From positions 682,001-746,000 of the forward strand of contig NZ_JAPKNJ010000001.1 of assembly GCF_026343945.1 (NCBI RefSeq): 64,000 bases of DNA, in the 5' to 3' direction. Positions within the stretch are counted from its first letter, which is position 1, and each line of letters opens with the position of its first letter. The translations under genes were made by a program, and so were the position numbers. The notes beneath the pieces are model-generated. The model worked only from the letters and a program-made list of their open reading frames with translations, ran no database searches and was not told the DNA's origin. This document shows, piece after piece, positions 50,755 to 59,430 of this stretch. This DNA comes from Kaistia algarum (GTDB lineage Bacteria; Pseudomonadota; Alphaproteobacteria; Rhizobiales; Kaistiaceae).

Positions 50755-52011
50755 ATGGCGAGCAGCGAGGACGGATTGTTCGATGCGGATCGGCCGGCGC
50801 CGCTGCCGACCGACAGCCCTACCGCCTTGCGTGACCGCCCTTCCCTGCTCTCCTCATCGCTCGTTGGCTCGACCAATCGCGGCCGTGTGGTCCAGGCCCT
50901 CTTCGACCGTGGGCCGTCGAGCCGGGCGGAACTCGCCCGCTTCGCCGGCGTCAACCGGACGACCATTTCCGGCATTGTGCAGCCACTGCTCGACCAGCAA
51001 TTCCTGGTCGAGGGAGAGCCGATGCCGGCCGGCGACGTCGGCGGCAAGCCGGCGCGCCCGCTCTGGTTCTCCCCGCAATCCCGGCCGATCTGCGGCATCC
51101 TGCTGATGCCGGAGGAAGTCCGCTCCTGCCTCGTGAGCCTTGAGGGCAAGATCGAAGCCGAGCACAGCGAGCCGCTATCCGCGCATCTAAGCGGGGCCGA
51201 CGAGGTTACGGAGCGGCTCATCCGTTGCGTCTCCCGAACGCTCGCCTCGGCGAAGCGCAGCCCGCTCGGCCTCGGCGTGGCCGCGGGTGGCATGGTGGAT
51301 ACCAACCGCCGCTCGATCATCGCCGTGAACCTCGCGCCGGTGCTGGCCGGCTATCCGGTGGGCGACATCCTCGCTCGCCGCTTCAACCTGCCGGTCCAGA
51401 TCGACCATCATCCACGCGCGCTGCTCGTCGGCGATCGCTGGTTTGGCAAGGGCCGCGGCATGCGCAATTTTGCCGTCGTCTATACCGGCGAGGTGCTGGG
51501 CGGCGCGCTGCATCTCGACGGTCATCTCTATCGCGGCCTTTCCGGTGCCGGAGGCGAACTCGGCCACACCTTCGTGCAGGTCGATGGCGATATCTGTCAT
51601 TGCGGGCGGCGCGGCTGCTGGGAGACGATCGCGACCTTGGGCTGGCTGCGTCGCCGGGCACGTGAGGCCGGGCTACCGGATCCGGATGGGATCAACTCGC
51701 AGCGTCTGGTTGCCCTCGCAGGCGATGGCGCAGTCGGCGCGGAGGAACTTCTCGACCTCTACGCCCGCAACGTCGCCATCGGCATCGCAAATCTGCAGCA
51801 GACCGTCGCCCCGAATTTCTTCATCCTGCATGGCGACGTCGTCGGCGGCGGCTCGCGCATGGTCGAAGCCATCGCACGGCATGTGCGCCGGCTGGTCCCG
51901 AGCCGGCCGGGTGGAGAAGTCAGCTTCGAGACCGGCGACACGGAGGACCGGGCCGCCCTTCTGGGCGCTGCCGGGCTGGTGCTGTCCGACCTGCTGCACT
52001 TTCCACTTTAG
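50755..52011 (+). CDS. ROK-family transcriptional regulator (NagC/XylR type)
   Basis: The 418-residue regulator has an N-terminal winged helix (about residues 35-100: NRGRVVQALFDRGPSSRAELARFAGVNRTTISGIV in parts) and a C-terminal ROK domain with GVAAGGMVD, the GGELGHTFV histidine and the zinc-binding CHCGRRGCWE. The kinase ATP motif DxGGT is absent, as expected for a regulator. I chose ATG 50755; the frame is open far upstream only because it runs antisense to the binding-protein gene. Candidate operators lie on both sides, suggesting it represses the importer operon and the dimethylformamidase-like operon until a sugar binds. Confidence 0.92.
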   Translation: MASSEDGLFDADRPAPLPTDSPTALRDRPSLLSSSLVGSTNRGRVVQALFDRGPSSRAELARFAGVNRTTISGIVQPLLDQQFLVEGEPMPAGDVGGKPARPLWFSPQSRPICGILLMPEEVRSCLVSLEGKIEAEHSEPLSAHLSGADEVTERLIRCVSRTLASAKRSPLGLGVAAGGMVDTNRRSIIAVNLAPVLAGYPVGDILARRFNLPVQIDHHPRALLVGDRWFGKGRGMRNFAVVYTGEVLGGALHLDGHLYRGLSGAGGELGHTFVQVDGDICHCGRRGCWETIATLGWLRRRAREAGLPDPDGINSQRLVALAGDGAVGAEELLDLYARNVAIGIANLQQTVAPNFFILHGDVVGGGSRMVEAIARHVRRLVPSRPGGEVSFETGDTEDRAALLGAAGLVLSDLLHFPL

Positions 52012-52037
52012 TTTGTTCGATTTCGCACGCTCAACAA
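52010..52037. promoter_or_regulatory. XylR-like ROK operator candidate upstream of the amidase pair
   Basis: AGTTTGTT (52010-52017) begins inside the ROK stop codon, and AACAA (52033-52037) lies opposite it. The element shares GTTTGTTYGA and TCGCAC with the repeat at 50533. It is about 130 bases before the small-subunit gene. The right half is weak. Confidence 0.5.
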
Positions 52038-52163
52038 GCGTTCCTGCTGCCTTTAGACGAACACAACGTCGAGTTACCCGATTTTCCGTTTGATTATGTT
52101 CGCTTGCCGGATATCCTGATCGAAGCGGAACATGGTCGATAGTGCCAGGAGGATGGATCCCGC

Positions 52164-52484
52164 ATGGTCTACAAGATCGATCCCGATGCCGATCGCGTCT
52201 ATATCGAGGAATTCCGCCAAAAGCCGATCGGCGCCCACAGCCCCGGCCTGCAGCGCCTTCTCAACATCATGCGCCATGATCCGAGCGGCCGACAGGTCGT
52301 GCTCGTCTGCCGCAAGCCATTCGAGGAGTGGGTGCTGGGTCAGATGCCGGTCGACCGGTCGGAGCCGATCGCGATCGAGGACGAACCCATCTTCACCGAT
52401 ATCGGCTCCGCCGAGTGGGAGGTCTTCCGTCGGCGCTGGCGCGCCATCACCGGCGAAGACATCAACATGCCCTTCCGCGACTGA
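52164..52484 (+). CDS. N,N-dimethylformamidase-like small (alpha) subunit
   Basis: The 106-residue protein, 23 bases before the large-subunit gene, has the composition and position of the alpha subunit of dimethylformamidase (about 130 residues in characterised enzymes). It is charged and soluble, with DPDADRVYIEEF near the start and ITGEDINMPFRD at the end, and no signal peptide. CCAGGAGG lies upstream of the ATG. The assignment rests mainly on the adjacent beta-subunit gene, since the small subunit has few family motifs I can recognise. It may stabilise or position the large subunit. Confidence 0.7.
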   Translation: MVYKIDPDADRVYIEEFRQKPIGAHSPGLQRLLNIMRHDPSGRQVVLVCRKPFEEWVLGQMPVDRSEPIAIEDEPIFTDIGSAEWEVFRRRWRAITGEDINMPFRD

Positions 52485-52507
52485 CACCGCCTTACCGGAT
52501 CCAAGCC

Positions 52508-54763
52508 ATGCTCAAAATCGTCGGCTATCCTGATCGCTACAGCGTCGCGCCGGGCGAGACGATCGCCTTCAAGCTCTCGGTCGAGGAAGGCGCGTCCTTC
52601 GACGCGCGCATCGTCCGCGTGGTGAATGGCGACTGCAATCCGGAGGGACCGGGGCTTGAATTCCGGCATGTCCCGACCGACGCCGACGGCCGTCATGCCG
52701 CGCTCGTCCAGCGGGTCGATGCCGGCTCCTACATGATTGCCGAGGGCGTGCCGCCGCTGGCCGAAAAGCCATTCACCTTCTGCGCCTTTATCTGGCCGAC
52801 TCTGCCAACGCGCCCCGACCAAACCCTCGCCGCCCAATGGGACAGCGCGACGCAATCGGGCTTTCGCATCGTTATCGCCGGCGGCCGAACCGGAATCGTC
52901 GTTGGGGACGGCAAAGGCGGCATCTCGACGGCCTTCGTCGACGGCGTGATGATACCGCGCCGCTGGTATCACCTGGTGATATCGCTCGACCCGGCGAGCG
53001 GCGATGTCACGATCGCGCAGCGTCCCTTCATTGCGTATGCGAAGACCCAAGATGCCGGTGTCTTCTCGGGGCGGCTCGATGTCCGTCCGGCGGCGCTCGC
53101 AGCGCCCTTCCTGCTGGCCGGCACGGTCGAGAAGGACGGTAGCGTCGACCGCCACTATGACGGCAAGATCGACAGCCCGACGCTTCTCGCCGGACAGCAC
53201 GGGCCGGAGGACCATTTGCGCCTCCTCCAGGCTCATATGCCCCAGGAACTTGCCACTTCCGTCGTTGCGCGCTGGGACTTCTCGCGCGGGATCGACACGG
53301 CGGCGGCAACGGATGTCGGTCCGTCGCTGCTGCATGGCCGGCTCGAGCAATTGCCGACGCGCGGCATGAAGGGCTGGAACTGGACCGGCGAGGAGCATGC
53401 CTGGCCAAGGAAGCCGGAGCAGTATGGCGCCGTGCATTTCCACCATGACGACGTCTATGACGCCGCCTGGAAAACGTCGGTCGAAGTCCGCCTCCCCGAC
53501 GACATGCCGAGCGGCGCCTATGCGCTGCATGCCGTCTGCGGCGACAGCGACGAGACCGCCACACGCGAGGCTTATATTGCCTTTTTCGTGCGGCCGCCGC
53601 GGGCCAAAGCTGCGCGCGGCAAGCGGCCGAAAGTGCTGCTGCTGGCGCCGACCATGTCCTATCTCGCCTATGCCAATCACGGCGAGCACATCACGGCGCG
53701 CGGCGCCGAGCGGCAGATGGGCCGGCTCCTCACCTTCGGCCATGCCGATCTCTACATGTATGATCATGCCGAACTTGGCGGGTCGCTCTACGACACCCAT
53801 GCCGACGGATCGGGCGTCAATTATTCGAGCCGGCTCCGGCCCAACCTCAATTTCTCACCGCGCTACCATTCCTGGCTCGGGGGACCCGGCTCGGCGCTCT
53901 ACCAGTACAATGCCGATACCCATCTCTTTGCCTGGCTCGACAGGAAGGGCGTCGACTACGACGTCGTCACCGACGAGGATTTGCATGAGGACGGCTACGA
54001 GCTTCTGGCCGAATACCCAATCGTCCTGACCGGCACGCATCCCGAATATCATTCCACGGCAATGTGGGACGCGATGAAGGCCTGGGTCGATCGCGGCGGC
54101 CGGCTCATGTATCTCGGCGCCAATGGCTGGTACTGGCGGATCGCCTTCAACAAATCGCTGCCGGGCGTGATCGAGGTGCGGCGGGCCGAGGACGGAACCC
54201 GCACCTGGGAGCAGGAGCCGGGCGAATATCACCATTCGTTCACGGGCGAATATGGCGGCCTGTGGCGGCGGCTCGGGCGTGCTCCCAATGTCATGTGCGG
54301 CATCGGCTTCATCGCGCAGGGCTTCGATATGTCGAGCTATTACCGTCGCGCTCCAGACGCCGACAATCCCCGCGTGGGCTTCATCTTCAAGGATGTGCCG
54401 GACGAGATCATCGGCAATTTCGGCCTTGTCGGCGGCGGCGCGGCCGGCATCGAGCTCGACTGTATCTCCCTGCCGCTCGGCTCGCCGCCCAACATCCTCC
54501 GCCTCGCCTCCTCCGACGGCCACAGCTCCATGATGATGCTGACCAATGAGGAGTTCAGCATCGTCCTGCCCAATCTCGGCGGCGACCAGAACGAGCGCGT
54601 CCACGCCGATCTTACCTTCTACGAGACACCGGCGGGCGGCGCCGTATTCGGAACCGGCTCGATCGCCTGGTGCGGCTCGCTGCTGCCGAACGGCGGCGAC
54701 AACAACGTCTCGAGGATCACCTGGAACGTTCTGGAGCGCTTCCTCGACGAGACGCCTTTCTGA
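52508..54763 (+). CDS. N,N-dimethylformamidase-like large (beta) subunit
   Basis: The 751-residue protein is of nearly the same length as characterised dimethylformamidase beta chains (about 760). It opens with a beta-sandwich (GYPDRYSVAPGETIAFKLS), has a concanavalin-like lectin domain in the middle (residues about 90-230), and a C-terminal catalytic domain from about residue 370. The known enzyme has a mononuclear iron held by two tyrosines and a glutamate; candidates here are the tyrosines of TMSYLAYANH and of YDTHADGSGVNY and the glutamate of TGTHPEYHS. No signal peptide. It hydrolyses an amide in the known case; the sugar-regulon context suggests a different, perhaps N-acyl or glycosylamide-type, substrate, which is inference. 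Confidence 0.87.
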   Translation: MLKIVGYPDRYSVAPGETIAFKLSVEEGASFDARIVRVVNGDCNPEGPGLEFRHVPTDADGRHAALVQRVDAGSYMIAEGVPPLAEKPFTFCAFIWPTLPTRPDQTLAAQWDSATQSGFRIVIAGGRTGIVVGDGKGGISTAFVDGVMIPRRWYHLVISLDPASGDVTIAQRPFIAYAKTQDAGVFSGRLDVRPAALAAPFLLAGTVEKDGSVDRHYDGKIDSPTLLAGQHGPEDHLRLLQAHMPQELATSVVARWDFSRGIDTAAATDVGPSLLHGRLEQLPTRGMKGWNWTGEEHAWPRKPEQYGAVHFHHDDVYDAAWKTSVEVRLPDDMPSGAYALHAVCGDSDETATREAYIAFFVRPPRAKAARGKRPKVLLLAPTMSYLAYANHGEHITARGAERQMGRLLTFGHADLYMYDHAELGGSLYDTHADGSGVNYSSRLRPNLNFSPRYHSWLGGPGSALYQYNADTHLFAWLDRKGVDYDVVTDEDLHEDGYELLAEYPIVLTGTHPEYHSTAMWDAMKAWVDRGGRLMYLGANGWYWRIAFNKSLPGVIEVRRAEDGTRTWEQEPGEYHHSFTGEYGGLWRRLGRAPNVMCGIGFIAQGFDMSSYYRRAPDADNPRVGFIFKDVPDEIIGNFGLVGGGAAGIELDCISLPLGSPPNILRLASSDGHSSMMMLTNEEFSIVLPNLGGDQNERVHADLTFYETPAGGAVFGTGSIAWCGSLLPNGGDNNVSRITWNVLERFLDETPF

Positions 54764-55007
54764 GGTAGATGCACGATAGTCCCGTCGCGGCAGGCCTTCA
54801 GGGCGAGACGCGCAGGGCAATCCGGACGCGCGCCCATCGTTCCGTCGAAACGACCGACCCGTTCCTCGTTCGGAACGCCACGAATATGGTCCATGTCTGC
54901 TGCAAAACAGGGCATCACCGCGCTTCGTGACGTGCTATGGAATTGTATGCAATCAGGGGGCGGGCGTTCGACCCGGACGGCGGCAGCCCTCCAGTTAGAG
55001 CCAGGCC

Positions 55008-55814
55008 ATGCGGTGTCTCATAGTCTCCGATCTGCATTATTCGCTGGCCCAGTATGACTGGGTTCTTGCGGTCGCCGGTCATTTCGACCTCGTCATCATC
55101 GCCGGCGACCATCTCGACCTCTCCTCGTCGGTCGACTGGCGCGCGCAGACGGTGGTGGTGAAGAAATATATCGACCGCATCCGCGCCAAGACGCGGCTCG
55201 TCACCTGTTCCGGCAATCATGATCTCGATTCGCGCGACGCCTCCGGCGAGAAGGTCGCGCGCTGGATCCGCGACTTCCGGCATCGCGACGTCCCGGCCGA
55301 CGACGAATCCTTCACGATCGACGGCACGCTTTTCACCATCTGCCCATGGTGGGACGGTCCGGTGGCGCGCGAGCGGGTCGGCGCGCAGATTGCCGCCGAT
55401 GCCTTGAAGCCGAAGCGGCGCTGGTTCTGGCTCTATCACGCGCCGCCGGACAATTCGCCGACGAGTTGGACCGGGCAGCGCCATTTCGGCGACACGGCGC
55501 TCAGTGAATGGATCGAGCAATACAAGCCGGACATCGTCTTTTCCGGTCACGTCCACCAGTCGCCCTTCGCCAAGGGCGGTTCCTGGGTCGACCGCATCGG
55601 CTCGACGATCATCTTCAATACCGGCCAGAGCTATGGCGCGCCGCCGGCCCATATCGTGCTCGATACCGACATTGGCGAAGCGGTCTGGATCTCACAGGCC
55701 GGCGTGCAGTCCATGCGGCTCGACCAGGCGCTGGAGCGGCCGCTGCCCTATCTGACCCGCCTGCCGGAATGGCTCACATCCCCGGATCGGGAAGGCGATC
55801 GGATCCCGGCTTAA
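55008..55814 (+). CDS. Calcineurin-like metallophosphoesterase
   Basis: The 268-residue enzyme has all metal-site motifs of the family in order: SDLHYS (D-x-H) at residues 7-12, AGDHLD (GD), SGNHDLD (GNHD), YHAPPD and SGHVHQS (GHxH). It resembles the class III cyclic-nucleotide phosphodiesterase/CpdA-like branch, but that branch also includes other phosphodiesterases. No signal peptide, so cytosolic. Its last 41 bases overlap the end of the convergent cyclic-nucleotide-binding gene. ATG 55008 has a modest AGCCAGG upstream. Substrate unknown. Confidence 0.9.
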   Translation: MRCLIVSDLHYSLAQYDWVLAVAGHFDLVIIAGDHLDLSSSVDWRAQTVVVKKYIDRIRAKTRLVTCSGNHDLDSRDASGEKVARWIRDFRHRDVPADDESFTIDGTLFTICPWWDGPVARERVGAQIAADALKPKRRWFWLYHAPPDNSPTSWTGQRHFGDTALSEWIEQYKPDIVFSGHVHQSPFAKGGSWVDRIGSTIIFNTGQSYGAPPAHIVLDTDIGEAVWISQAGVQSMRLDQALERPLPYLTRLPEWLTSPDREGDRIPA

Positions 55815-56259
55815 AGTCGGTGTCGGGGTGGTGCATCAAGCTGTCCAGCACCTCGCTCACCATGCCGAGATGGTCGCCATGGTGGTCATATTGCTGCTTC
55901 ATGTCGACGAGATAGCTCGTGGCGGCATTGAGCCGCTGGGCGAGCATGCGGGCGACGAAGAAGGCGAAATGCGGATCGGAACGCATGAACGCCGCCGCGT
56001 CGTCGAAGGCATAGACGGTCGATGACATCATCGCGCGCACGGTCGCCGTGTGGGGTGCATCGAGCAGGACCGACATTTCGCCGAAGATGGCGCCGGGTTC
56101 GGTGACGAGCGCGACCTGGGTCTCGCCGCGAACGACCTCCAGGACGCCGTCAGCCAGAACGTAGAGGCGCCCCGACGTCGTACCTTCGGAAAGCAGCACG
56201 GTGCCAGCGTCGAATTGCAGCTTCAGCCCCTCGTCGTACCGATGCAAGACCGACATCAT
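55774..56259 (-). CDS. Cyclic-nucleotide-binding domain protein without HTH
   Basis: The 161-residue protein contains one cNMP-binding beta-barrel: FDAGTVLLSEGTTSGRLYVLADGVLEV, then the phosphate-binding cassette FGEMSVLLDAPHTATVRA, followed by a helical tail. The cassette has the expected GE and the R-x-T/A-type ATVRA, so nucleotide binding is plausible. There is no DNA-binding domain, unlike Crp/Fnr. ATG 56259 has GAGGG upstream and is doubled by a second ATG. It diverges from the SulP gene by 170 bases and overlaps the phosphoesterase end. A cyclic-nucleotide-sensing adaptor is the likely role. Confidence 0.85.
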   Translation of the reverse strand: MMSVLHRYDEGLKLQFDAGTVLLSEGTTSGRLYVLADGVLEVVRGETQVALVTEPGAIFGEMSVLLDAPHTATVRAMMSSTVYAFDDAAAFMRSDPHFAFFVARMLAQRLNAATSYLVDMKQQYDHHGDHLGMVSEVLDSLMHHPDTDFKPGSDRLPDPGM

Positions 56260-56429
56260 CACCAAGCCCTCCCATCGAAGCCACGTCGCTGCTCCATGAC
56301 CCTCGTGCATGGAACATCGCCGCTTGACCGTCGTCAAAGCAATTCCCCGGCCATAGGTCGATGATGTACAGTCCGCATCCCTTCTCGCGCCGGCTTTCGC
56401 TCGGCGCATTCCCTCCATGAGGCCTGGAA

Positions 56430-58169
56430 ATGTCACTTCCGCTCGTGGGCCGACCGCGTTCCGATCGACCCGACTTCGCCAGCATGTTCACGCCGAAGCT
56501 CGTGACGATCCTGCGGGAGGGGTATCATTTTTCCGACTTCAAGGCCGATCTGTTTGCCGGCCTGACGGTTGCGATCGTGGCCCTGCCGCTGTCCATGGCG
56601 CTCGCCATCGCCGGCGGCACCACGCCGGACCGCGGCCTATACACATCCATCGTCGGCGGCTTCCTCGTCAGTGTCTTCGGCGGCAGCCGCTTCCAGATTG
56701 GCGGCCCGTCCGCCTCCTTCATCGTCGTGACCGCCGCGACGATGGCGCTACATGGCATCGACGGACTGGTCATCGCGACGATCATGGCGGGGCTGATGCT
56801 CGCCGCAGCCGGACTATTGAGGCTCGGCACCTATGTGAAGTTCATCCCCTATCCGGTCACGGTAGGATTTACGGCCGGAATCGCCGCCATCATCTTCGCC
56901 GGCCAGATCAAGGACCTGTTTGGGCTGACGCTGCAGCATGACCCCGCCGAACTCTGGCCCAAGCTGCAGGCGCTCGGCCAGGCGGCCGGGACGGTCAATC
57001 CGGCGTCCGTCGGGATCGCGGGGCTCACCATCGTCATCATCGTCGGCTTGAAGCGGTTCCGCCCCGGCTGGCCGGGCCTCCTGTTCGCCGTCGCCGCAGC
57101 CTCGCTCGCAGCCGCGGCCTTCTCGCTTCCGGTGGAGACGATCGGCTCGCGTTTCGGCGGCATTCCGAGCACCCTTCCAATACCGCACCTTCCAGCCATT
57201 TCCATCGACAAGGCCGTCGCCGTCTTCCCCGCCGCCGTCGCCTTCGCGCTGCTGGCGGCGATCGAATCCCTGCTTTCGGCCGTCGTCTCCGACAGCATGA
57301 CCGGGCGTCGCCATCGCTCGAACTGCGAGCTTGTCGCGCAGGGCATCGCCAATATCGGATCGGCCCTGTTCGGCGGCATCTGCGTGGCGGGCGTTCTGGC
57401 GCGGACGGCGACCAATGTGCGCGCCGGCGCGCATGGGCCCATCGCCGGCATATTGCATTCCGCTTTCCTGCTGCTGTTCATGCTGGTCGCCGCGCCGCTG
57501 GCCAGCTACATCCCGCTCGCAGCGCTTGCCGGCGTTCTGGTCATCGTGGCCTGGAACATGGCGCAGCAGCATGAATTCGCTGTGCTCCTGCGCTCATCGC
57601 ATGGCGACGCAGTGGTTCTGCTCGCGACCTTCCTCCTGACCATTTTCAAGGACATCACGCTCGGCATCGTCGTGGGCTTCACCATTGGCGCGCTGCTGTT
57701 CATCAACCGCATGTCGCAGGCAACGGCGATCGAATCGCAGACCCCCTTCGTCTCGGACGACACCGCCGACGACGCCGAGCCCCGCACCCGCTATAATTCC
57801 GCGCTGGCGACCGACAAGAACATGATCGTCTATCGCATCACCGGAGCGTTCTTTTTCGCGGCGGCCTCCTCGGTTGGCGCGGTCCTCGACAGCATCGCCG
57901 ACCAGAGCAAGACGGTCGTGATCGACTTCTCCTCCGTGCCCTTCCTCGATTCGACGGCCGCGAACACGATCTACGGCGTTGCGAAAAAGGCTTCGCGGCA
58001 CGCGACGACGCTCTACCTCACCGGGACATCGCGCTCCGTTCGCGAAGTACTGCTCAGGCACGACGTCAGTTCCGATCTGGTGCGATACCGGACCACGATC
58101 GCGGACGCAGTCGCCGAGGCAAAAGGCGAACCCATGGCGACGGACGAAGTGTCTCTGGCAAAGGCATGA
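56430..58169 (+). CDS. SulP-family anion transporter with STAS domain
   Basis: The 579-residue inner-membrane protein has 10-14 hydrophobic segments followed by a cytoplasmic STAS domain (about residues 455-560, VVIDFSSVPFLDSTAANTI). Family hallmarks are DLFAGLTVAIVALPLSMALAIAGG near residue 40, GGSRFQIGGPSASFI (the anion-binding region), and LLAAIESLLSAVVSDSMTG. Transport of sulfate, bicarbonate or a dicarboxylate is the family role; specificity is not visible. The neighbouring cyclic-nucleotide-binding gene diverges from it and may be related in function, as some SulP systems are controlled by small ligands. Confidence 0.92.
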   Translation: MSLPLVGRPRSDRPDFASMFTPKLVTILREGYHFSDFKADLFAGLTVAIVALPLSMALAIAGGTTPDRGLYTSIVGGFLVSVFGGSRFQIGGPSASFIVVTAATMALHGIDGLVIATIMAGLMLAAAGLLRLGTYVKFIPYPVTVGFTAGIAAIIFAGQIKDLFGLTLQHDPAELWPKLQALGQAAGTVNPASVGIAGLTIVIIVGLKRFRPGWPGLLFAVAAASLAAAAFSLPVETIGSRFGGIPSTLPIPHLPAISIDKAVAVFPAAVAFALLAAIESLLSAVVSDSMTGRRHRSNCELVAQGIANIGSALFGGICVAGVLARTATNVRAGAHGPIAGILHSAFLLLFMLVAAPLASYIPLAALAGVLVIVAWNMAQQHEFAVLLRSSHGDAVVLLATFLLTIFKDITLGIVVGFTIGALLFINRMSQATAIESQTPFVSDDTADDAEPRTRYNSALATDKNMIVYRITGAFFFAAASSVGAVLDSIADQSKTVVIDFSSVPFLDSTAANTIYGVAKKASRHATTLYLTGTSRSVREVLLRHDVSSDLVRYRTTIADAVAEAKGEPMATDEVSLAKA

Positions 58170-58248
58170 AGGCGCCTCTCAGATCGACCGACGGCCGTCG
58201 CGGCTTGGCGCGGGCCGCCAGCCGCGGTTGACCTTGCCGTGCACGCTG

Positions 58249-58266
58249 ATTAGAACGCCTCTAAAT
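58249..58266 (+). promoter_or_regulatory. ICE-like Irr operator upstream of mbfA
   Basis: ATTAGAA-CGC-CTCTAAAT resembles the iron-control element of rhizobia (two TTTAGAA-type half-sites facing each other over three bases), with one mismatch in the right half. It ends 14 bases before the mbfA start. In Agrobacterium and Bradyrhizobium Irr binds such a site to repress mbfA when iron is low. Confidence 0.65.
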
Positions 58267-58274
58267 AAGAGGCG
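58256..58274 (+). promoter_or_regulatory. Hairpin burying the mbfA ribosome-binding site
   Basis: CGCCTCT (58256-58262) pairs perfectly with AGAGGCG (58268-58274) over a 5-base AAATA loop. The right arm contains AGAGG, the ribosome-binding site of mbfA five to eleven bases before the ATG. The left arm overlaps the ICE-like operator. If transcription begins upstream of 58256, the message could fold and hide its start region. Confidence 0.55.
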
Positions 58275-58279
58275 CACCC

Positions 58280-59257
58280 ATGCTCTTCACCCGCACCAAC
58301 CGCAAGCGCTTCGCCGACCTTTCCGAACGCGAGGTTCTCGCGCTCGCGATATCGTCCGAAGAGGACGACGGGCGCATCTACGCGACCTATGCGTCGCATC
58401 TGCGCAAGGACTACCCTGCCTCGGCGGCGATCTTCGACGAGATGGCGGAGGAAGAGGACGGGCACCGCAAGCGGCTGATCCAGGAGTTCCAGCGCCGCTT
58501 CGGCGATGCGATCCCGTTGATCCGACGCGAACACATCACCGGCTATTATTCCCGCCGCCCGATCTGGCTGGTGGAGAATCTCGGCATCGAGCGCATCCGC
58601 CAGGAAGCGGCCAATATGGAGGCCGACGCCTATAACTACTACATGGCGGCGGCGAAGCGGACCAGTGACCCGCAGACTCGCGAATTGCTCGGCGATCTGG
58701 CGGCCCAGGAGCGCCAGCACATGGCGCGGGCGAGTGAGGCGGAAGCCGCTCACCTGCCCGAGGAAGCCAAGGAAGAGGAAGCGCATCAGGCGCGCCGGCA
58801 ATTCATCCTGACCTGGGTGCAGCCGGGCCTTGCCGGGCTAATGGACGGGTCGGTCTCGACTCTGGCGCCGATCTTCGCCACGGCTTTCGCGACGCAGGAT
58901 TCGCACACGACGCTCCTCGTCGGCCTCGCGGCAGCGACCGGCGCCGGTATCTCGATGGGGTTCACCGAGGCGGCGCACGACGACGGCGTGCTGTCGGGGC
59001 GCGGCTCGCCGATCAAGCGCGGCTTCGCTTCGGGCATCATGACGGCGATCGGCGGCCTCGGCCACGCCCTGCCCTATTTCATCCCGCATTTCTGGACTGC
59101 GACAGTGATCGCCATCGCCGTCGTGTTCGTCGAGCTATGGGCGATCGCCTTCATCCAGAACCGCTTCATGGAGACACCCTTCTTCCGCGCCGCCTTGCAG
59201 GTGGTCGTCGGCGGCGCGCTGGTGCTGGCGGCGGGTATCCTGATCGGGTCGGGATAG
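58280..59257 (+). CDS. mbfA: MbfA, membrane-bound ferritin/VIT1 iron exporter
   Basis: The 325-residue fusion has an N-terminal ferritin-like (rubrerythrin) diiron domain (about residues 1-165) with metal-ligand motifs SEEDDGRIY, EEEDGHRKRL, ANMEADAYNYY and AAQERQHM, and a C-terminal CCC1/VIT1-type membrane domain with about four hydrophobic segments (WVQPGLAGLMDGSVSTLAPIF, then GAGISMGFTEAAHDDG). This architecture and size match MbfA of rhizobia, which exports iron and protects against iron and peroxide stress. It is a single gene with an ICE-like operator upstream. Confidence 0.92.
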   Translation: MLFTRTNRKRFADLSEREVLALAISSEEDDGRIYATYASHLRKDYPASAAIFDEMAEEEDGHRKRLIQEFQRRFGDAIPLIRREHITGYYSRRPIWLVENLGIERIRQEAANMEADAYNYYMAAAKRTSDPQTRELLGDLAAQERQHMARASEAEAAHLPEEAKEEEAHQARRQFILTWVQPGLAGLMDGSVSTLAPIFATAFATQDSHTTLLVGLAAATGAGISMGFTEAAHDDGVLSGRGSPIKRGFASGIMTAIGGLGHALPYFIPHFWTATVIAIAVVFVELWAIAFIQNRFMETPFFRAALQVVVGGALVLAAGILIGSG

Positions 59258-59430
59258 CACCTCGACGGGAACTCCACTCGTTAGGTCGCCTGCGATTGTG
59301 GCGTGCGTCTGACCTAGGTCAAGCTGGTCGACGTATCGGACTGATAGAGACAGCGTAAATCTCACCAGCGCCACGATCCGCGCCGCCCTATTGGCGGCAC
59401 ACGGATGCGGCCCATTCGCGGGGTCCTCTC

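Noticed and set aside
48850..52011. A 1053-codon open frame on the plus strand covering the importer's binding-protein gene and the ROK gene.
   Set aside because: Only its last 418 codons, from ATG 50755, look like protein (ROK regulator). The rest is antisense to the Tat-exported binding protein, in a frame kept open by GC-rich codon use, with no domain and many charged low-complexity stretches.
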